Origin: Anianibacter sp965662745
GTDB taxonomy: Bacteria; Pseudomonadota; Alphaproteobacteria; Rhodobacterales; Rhodobacteraceae
DNA length: 64,000 bases
Direction of reading: 5' to 3'
Assembly (NCBI GenBank): GCA_965662745.1
Contig: CBFIJK010000007.1
Coordinates: forward strand, 14,801 to 78,800
Shown here: piece by piece, positions 59,785-64,000 of the stretch
How positions within the stretch are numbered: the stretch's first letter is position 1
Layout of the letters: each line of letters opens with the position of its first letter
Translations under genes and position numbers: made by a program
Notes under the pieces: generated by a model
Database searches by the model: none
The model's input: the letters and a program-made list of their open reading frames with translations, nothing else
What the model was told of the DNA's origin: nothing

Positions 59785-60974
59785 GGAACCAGCCGGTAGA
59801 CGAGCGCCTTGAGATACCCGGTTTCCGCCAGTTGCGGCAGCTGTGGGTGATCGGCCCCGGCAGAGCCGGTATGGATCAACTGCGCCGATCGCCCCGCACG
59901 TCCGATCCCGCGCGTCGATGCGGCGCGGAACTTGGCCAGATCGGCGGCGTGGGAGCAGGAACAAAGCACAAGGTAGCCGCCGGGGGCGACGCGCGAGGCC
60001 GCAAGCCGCGCGACACGCTCATAAGCACGCAGACCGGCATCGAGCGCCTGTTTCGACGGCGCGAAGGCTGGGGGATCGCAGATGACGGTGCCAAAGGTCT
60101 CGCCCTCTTCAGCCAATGCTTCGAGCACGGCAAAGGCATCGCCCTGCCGCACAATGAACCTGTCAGAGACGCCCATTTCCGCCGCGCCCTGTTCCGCCAG
60201 CGCCAGCGCCGGGGCGCTGCCATCGACGGCCAAGGCGCTTTCAGCCCCCGCCGCCAACGCGGCCAGCGAAAAGCCCCCGACATGGGAAAACACGTCGAGA
60301 ACGCGCTGGCCCTTGGTCAGGGACGCCGCAAAAGCATGGTTCGGGCGTTGATCGAAGAAAAGGCCTGTTTTCTGCCCGCCCAGAAGGTCAGCCATGTAAA
60401 TCGCGCCGTTCATCGGCACCTTGACCGGCGCGTCGAGCGCGCCGCGCATGACCTCGGTGACATCGTCCAGACCTTCGAGCGACCGCGCGCGACCGCTGGC
60501 ATTCTTGATGACGGTTGAAACGCCTGTCACTTCGGTCACGGCATCGGCCAGATCCTCGGCCAGCGTGTCGGCCCAAGCGGCGTTCGGCTGGATCACGGCC
60601 ACATCGCCGAAGCGGTCGATCACGGTGCCAGGCAGGCCATCCGCCTCGGCGTGGACAAGGCGATAGAACGGATGGTCATACAGACGCTCGCGATGATCCA
60701 GCGCTGCGCGCAGACGCGTCACCAGCCACGCCTTGCCAATCTCGACGGAAGGGTCGCGATCCAGCATCCGGCAGATGATCTTCGACACCGGGTTCACCGC
60801 GACAAGGCCCAGCGGATTGCGCTCGGCGTCTTCAAGCAAAGCGATAGTGCCGGGCAAGAGCGCCTTGGTACGGCGGTCGGTGACAAGCTGATCGGCAAAG
60901 ACCCAAGGCGCGCCATGGCGCAGGGGACGGGCGTCGATCTTTGGTTTCAGGCGGACTGTGGGGATATCGGTCAT
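59781..60974 (-). CDS. rlmI: Class I SAM-dependent rRNA methyltransferase (RlmI-like)
   Basis: A 397-residue enzyme with an N-terminal PUA-like domain (PRLRHGAPWVFADQL region) and a SAM-binding fold: VLDVFSHVGGFSLAA (about 222-236) and CDPPAFAPSKQAL (about 303), where the P-P-x motif matches m5C methyltransferases such as E. coli RlmI (23S rRNA C1962). ATG at 60974 with GGGAGGG. Followed by the coupled PIN gene. Confidence 0.85.
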   Translation of the reverse strand: MTDIPTVRLKPKIDARPLRHGAPWVFADQLVTDRRTKALLPGTIALLEDAERNPLGLVAVNPVSKIICRMLDRDPSVEIGKAWLVTRLRAALDHRERLYDHPFYRLVHAEADGLPGTVIDRFGDVAVIQPNAAWADTLAEDLADAVTEVTGVSTVIKNASGRARSLEGLDDVTEVMRGALDAPVKVPMNGAIYMADLLGGQKTGLFFDQRPNHAFAASLTKGQRVLDVFSHVGGFSLAALAAGAESALAVDGSAPALALAEQGAAEMGVSDRFIVRQGDAFAVLEALAEEGETFGTVICDPPAFAPSKQALDAGLRAYERVARLAASRVAPGGYLVLCSCSHAADLAKFRAASTRGIGRAGRSAQLIHTGSAGADHPQLPQLAETGYLKALVYRLVP

Positions 60975-61038
60975 GCCCTCCCTTACCGCCTGCCAAGGCC
61001 AAGGCAAATGGCGATTTGCGCGGAGGGGCCGGAAATAC

Positions 61039-61073
61039 AAAAGGCCCGCCGCGGGTTTGCGGCAGGCCTTTTT
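61039..61073 (-). terminator. Bidirectional terminator
   Basis: AAAAGGCC-C-GCCGC (61039-61052), loop GGGTTT, GCGGC-A-GGCCTTTTT (61059-61073): a 13 bp stem with one mismatch and T-runs on both strands. It ends the small gene at 61105-61263 on the minus strand. Confidence 0.8.
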
Positions 61074-61104
61074 GAGACGCCTGAAGCTACGGATTTGTGC
61101 AGGG

Positions 61105-61263
61105 TCAGGCTTTCTGGCCGGCCGTGTGGAAGATCGAAGCGCGCAGGTTCGACACCCAGGTGCGGAAGCTGGAAAAAGCGTGGCGCATGGCTTCGGCGCG
61201 CAGGCGGCGGGCTTCTTCTTCGATGGCCAACATGTCGTAGCGTGCGGGGTATTCGGAATGCAT
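61105..61263 (-). CDS. 52-residue basic protein, DUF1127/RSP_7527-like
   Basis: Reads MHSEYPARYDMLAIEEEARR, then LRAEAMRHAFSSFRTWVSNL, and ends RASIFHTAGQKA. An acidic then Arg-rich amphipathic helix suggests the DUF1127/RSP_7527 type of small alphaproteobacterial proteins, several of which are linked to RNA metabolism or sRNA-producing 3' UTRs. AAGGA lies 10 bp before the ATG, and an intrinsic terminator follows 32 bp after the stop. It is too short for standard gene calls. Family call is by resemblance only. Confidence 0.7.
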   Translation of the reverse strand: MHSEYPARYDMLAIEEEARRLRAEAMRHAFSSFRTWVSNLRASIFHTAGQKA

Positions 61264-61405
61264 GTCTGTGGTCCTTATTGGTATGTATCTGTGTTGCTTA
61301 CATAGTTAGGCCCCCCTTCTCTGAAGAACGACAGACAATGCCGAAACGCCGTTATGCGCCTGCAGCATGGCGATGCGGCAGCGCAGCAACCGGTGTGCGC
61401 ATGAC

Positions 61406-61421
61406 TTGTTAGCGATAACGA
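61406..61421. promoter_or_regulatory. LacI-type operator candidate upstream of edd
   Basis: TTGTTAGCGATAACGA contains the dyad TTA-GCGA-TAA flanked by G/C and resembles TGTTA-N4-TAACA sites of LacI/GntR-type sugar regulators. It lies 45 bp before edd. No regulator gene is in the window. Confidence 0.45.
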
Positions 61422-61465
61422 CACCTGCTAGAGACGGGCCAACCCTAGATGAAAGGACCGTTCCC

Positions 61466-63271
61466 ATGGCGCTTCATCCCAAAGTCGAATCCGTCACCCA
61501 ACGCATCGTCGAGCGCAGCAAGGGCCCCCGCACCCGTTATCTTGAAAAGATGGCGATGGCAGCCGACGAAGGCCCGCGCCGCGCGCATCTGACCTGCGGC
61601 AACCAGGCCCATGCCTATGCCGCGATGGGCGGCGACAAGGACACGCTGGCCAGCGAACGCACGCCGAACCTTGGCATCGTGACGGCCTATAACGACATGC
61701 TGTCGGCGCATCAGCCGTTCGAGACCTTCCCGAATGTCATCAAGGACGCCGCACGCTCTGTCGGCGCCACAGCGCAGGTGGCGGGCGGGGTGCCGGCGAT
61801 GTGCGACGGGGTCACCCAAGGCCAGGTCGGGATGGAGCTGTCGCTGTTCTCGCGCGACGTCATTGCCCTCGCGACCGGGGTCGCGCTGTCGCACAACACC
61901 TTCGATGCGGCAGTCTATCTGGGCGTCTGCGACAAGATCGTGCCGGGCCTGATCATCGCGGCGGCGACTTTTGGCTATATCCCTGGCCTCTTCATCCCGG
62001 CGGGGCCAATGACGAGCGGCTTGCCGAACGATGAAAAGGCCAAGGTCCGCCAGAAATTTGCGACCGGAGAAGTGGGCCGAGACGAATTGATGAAGGCCGA
62101 GATGGAAAGCTATCACGGCCCGGGCACCTGCACCTTTTACGGGACGGCCAATTCCAACCAGATGCTGATGGAATTCATGGGGCTGCACCTGCCCGGCGCG
62201 TCCTTCGTCAATCCGAACACCCCCCTGCGCGAGGCGCTGACCGAGGCCGCCGCGAAACGCGCGTTGGAAATCACCGCGCTTGGCAATGCCTATACGCCGG
62301 TTTCCGAGATCCTCGACGAGCGGGCCTTCGTGAACGGCATCGTCGGGCTGATGGCGACGGGCGGATCGACAAACCTTGTGCTGCACCTTCCGGCCATGGC
62401 GCGCGCGGCGGGCGTGATCCTTGATATCGAGGATTTCGACGAGCTTTCGGCGGTCACGCCGCAGATGGCCAAGGTCTATCCCAACGGGCTGGCCGACGTG
62501 AACCATTTCCACGCGGCGGGCGGTCTGGGTTACATGATCGGCGAATTGCTGGACGCGGGGCTTCTGCATGACGATGTGCGCACCGCAGCAGGCGACGGGC
62601 TGCGCCGCTACACGCAGGAACCCAAGCTAAAGGACGGCGCGCTGAGCTGGGAAGACGGCAGCGGCGAGACGCTGAACGACAAGATCCTGCGGCCCGTATC
62701 CGACCCCTTCCAGGCGTCGGGCGGCCTTGTGTCACTAAACGGCAATCTTGGACGCGGGATCATAAAGGCCTCTGCCGTGAAGCCCGAACACCGCGTGGTC
62801 GAAGCAAAATGCCGTATTTTCCACGATCAGGAAGCCGTCAAGACAGCCTTCAAGGCGGGCGATTTCACTGAAGACACGGTGGTCGTCGTCCGCTTCCAGG
62901 GCCCGCGCGCGAACGGGATGCCGGAACTGCATTCGCTGACCCCGACGCTGGCCGTCCTGCAGGACCGGGGCCTGAAGGTCGCGCTGGTCACGGACGGGCG
63001 CATGTCGGGCGCGTCGGGCAAAGTGCCCGCCGCGATCCATGTCTGCCCCGAGGCGGCCGCAGGCGGACCCATCGCGCGGCTGCGCGAGGGCGATATCGTC
63101 CGGCTGGATGCGACCACGGGCACGCTGGAAGCCGTCGGCGTCGATCTGGACAGCCGCGAGCCGATCACGGCCGATCTGTCGGGCAATGGCCATGGCGTCG
63201 GGCGCGAGCTGTTTGCGATGTTCCGGGAAACCGTGTGCGATGCCACCGACGGCGGCGCGGTGGTGGTGTGA
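61466..63271 (+). CDS. edd: 6-phosphogluconate dehydratase
   Basis: First step of the Entner-Doudoroff pathway: 6-phosphogluconate to 2-keto-3-deoxy-6-phosphogluconate. The 601 residues match E. coli Edd (603). IlvD/Edd family with iron-sulfur ligand cysteines in GGVPAMCDGVTQG (about 115) and in HLTCGNQ and GPGTCTFYGTANSN. ATG at 61466 with GAAAGGA; longer frame upstream rejected. Forms an operon with eda 46 bp downstream. Confidence 0.95.
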   Translation: MALHPKVESVTQRIVERSKGPRTRYLEKMAMAADEGPRRAHLTCGNQAHAYAAMGGDKDTLASERTPNLGIVTAYNDMLSAHQPFETFPNVIKDAARSVGATAQVAGGVPAMCDGVTQGQVGMELSLFSRDVIALATGVALSHNTFDAAVYLGVCDKIVPGLIIAAATFGYIPGLFIPAGPMTSGLPNDEKAKVRQKFATGEVGRDELMKAEMESYHGPGTCTFYGTANSNQMLMEFMGLHLPGASFVNPNTPLREALTEAAAKRALEITALGNAYTPVSEILDERAFVNGIVGLMATGGSTNLVLHLPAMARAAGVILDIEDFDELSAVTPQMAKVYPNGLADVNHFHAAGGLGYMIGELLDAGLLHDDVRTAAGDGLRRYTQEPKLKDGALSWEDGSGETLNDKILRPVSDPFQASGGLVSLNGNLGRGIIKASAVKPEHRVVEAKCRIFHDQEAVKTAFKAGDFTEDTVVVVRFQGPRANGMPELHSLTPTLAVLQDRGLKVALVTDGRMSGASGKVPAAIHVCPEAAAGGPIARLREGDIVRLDATTGTLEAVGVDLDSREPITADLSGNGHGVGRELFAMFRETVCDATDGGAVVV

Positions 63272-63273
63272 CG

Positions 63274-63300
63274 CCGGATCAGGTATTTTCAGAACCAAAG
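63274..63300 (+). repeat. Dispersed intergenic repeat, copy C (partial)
   Basis: CCGGATCAGGTATTTTCAGAACCAAAG in the edd-eda gap: only the tail of the repeat described at 27031, without the GGGGC hairpin. Confidence 0.5.
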
Positions 63301-63317
63301 TAGGAAAAGGGTGCGCC

Positions 63318-63959
63318 ATGATGACACCGTCCGAGGCAAGTGCGAGAACGCTTGAGGTTTGCAAGCTGGCACCGGTGATCCCGGTCCTGGTCATTGATGA
63401 CGCCAGCCGCGCGCGCGATCTGGCCGAGGCCCTGGTGGCGGGCGGGTTGCCCGCGCTTGAAGTGACACTGCGCACGCCTGCGGCGCTGGATGCGATCCGC
63501 GCGATGGCCGAGGTTGCGGGCGGCGTTGTCGGGGCGGGCACGCTCTTGACGTCGGCCGATGTGAAGGCGGCGAAGGCGGCGGGCGCGAGCTTTGGCGTCT
63601 CGCCGGGTGCGACGGATACGCTGCTGGCGGCTTGCGAGGCGGAAGGCCTGCCGCTGTTGCCGGGGGCCGCGACGTCGTCAGAGGCCATGGCGCTGCTGGA
63701 GCGCGGCTATACCACGGCGAAGTTCTTCCCGGCCGAGGCCAACGGCGGCGCGCCCGCGCTGAAGGCCATCGGCCAGCCGATCCCGCAGATCACCTTTTGC
63801 CCGACAGGCGGCGTGAGCCTGAAGAACGCGCGCGATTACCTTGCCTTGCCGAATACCGTGTGCGTGGGCGGAAGCTGGGTCGCGCCGAAGGATCTGGTCG
63901 AGGCAGGGGATTGGGCCGGGATCGAGGCCTTGGCGCGTGAGGCGGCCGCGCTCGGCTAG
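63318..63959 (+). CDS. eda: 2-dehydro-3-deoxy-phosphogluconate aldolase
   Basis: Cleaves KDPG to pyruvate and glyceraldehyde-3-phosphate. The 213 residues equal E. coli Eda. Class I aldolase: Glu in LEVTLRT (about 45) and Schiff-base Lys in TAKFFPAE (about 133). GAGTLL and CPTGGVSLKNA are phosphate-binding loops. ATG at 63318; the open frame reaches upstream inside edd without support. The last 41 bp of the window (63960-64000) show nothing I can name. Confidence 0.96.
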   Translation: MMTPSEASARTLEVCKLAPVIPVLVIDDASRARDLAEALVAGGLPALEVTLRTPAALDAIRAMAEVAGGVVGAGTLLTSADVKAAKAAGASFGVSPGATDTLLAACEAEGLPLLPGAATSSEAMALLERGYTTAKFFPAEANGGAPALKAIGQPIPQITFCPTGGVSLKNARDYLALPNTVCVGGSWVAPKDLVEAGDWAGIEALAREAAALG

Positions 63960-64000
63960 GCGCCGCGCGTCCGGCCAGAGCGTCCACCCCGGCGCGCGGG

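Noticed and set aside
1..64000. tRNA, rRNA, CRISPR arrays, transposons or phage genes
   Set aside because: Intergenic gaps were checked by eye; none shows a cloverleaf-type TpsiC signature, regularly spaced repeats, transposase or integrase other than XerC, or terminal inverted repeats.

Overview
This 64 kb window is a GC-rich, densely packed chromosomal segment of an alphaproteobacterium, most likely a member of the Rhodobacteraceae (Roseobacter/Rhodobacter group). The signs are a DksA with one cysteine, an aerobic-type cobaltochelatase pair (CobS/CobT), an H-NOX-like/diguanylate cyclase pair, an Entner-Doudoroff edd-eda pair, a phosphatidylcholine synthase, a non-pyrrolysine MttB-family methyltransferase, and small proteins that look like Rhodobacter RSP_2648 and RSP_7527. 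I saw no prophage, insertion sequence, CRISPR array, tRNA or rRNA. It reads as core chromosome with a few accessory or decayed spots.

Layout. 1-9.9 kb: tail of a YeeE/YedE transporter, priA, fructose-6-phosphate aldolase, DUF484, xerC, pcs, truA, and a coupled ycjX-GNAT-ycjF operon. 9.5-15.4 kb: small membrane protein, truncated haemoglobin, ileS with a candidate Ile-rich leader peptide, YghU-type glutathione transferase, DUF3253 and an alkyltransferase. 15.4-18.6 kb: diguanylate cyclase, H-NOX-like protein, MttB homologue. 18.8-29 kb: DUF4177, J-domain protein, D-amino-acid dehydrogenase, cydAB plus a tiny third subunit, msrB, an ECF sigma/anti-sigma pair, cobST. 29-39 kb: DUF427, CLC channel, D-lactate-type dehydrogenase, SnoaL-like protein, metY, a lipoprotein, a SIMPL protein and a 912-residue GspL/PilP-like membrane protein. 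39-39.5 kb: gene debris.

39.5-46.8 kb: small ABM-like gene, hppD with divergent AsnC regulator, CPA2 antiporter, GNAT, the two genes for the lower cobalamin ligand, M48 peptidase. 46.9-54.1 kb: a long minus-strand gene train (MoxR ATPase, AEC transporter, GNAT, DUF2927, a 55-residue membrane protein, CoxE-like VWA, a small membrane protein, DedA, P450), most joined by start/stop overlaps. 54.1-64 kb: secreted VHL-beta-like protein, dksA, flavin monooxygenase, tpiA, 2OG-Fe(II) oxygenase, rRNA methyltransferase coupled to a PIN protein, a small DUF1127/RSP_7527-like gene, and edd-eda.

Metabolic links: fsa, tpiA, edd and eda all feed glyceraldehyde-3-phosphate metabolism. Four genes serve cobalamin synthesis, in two places. 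Redox and stress functions (cydAB, msrB, ECF sigma, truncated haemoglobin, H-NOX-like) recur. The points most worth following are the ileS leader, the H-NOX-like protein that seems to have lost its heme ligands, the VHL-beta-like secreted protein, the GspL/PilP-like fusion, and three genes of 32-55 codons that are easy to miss.
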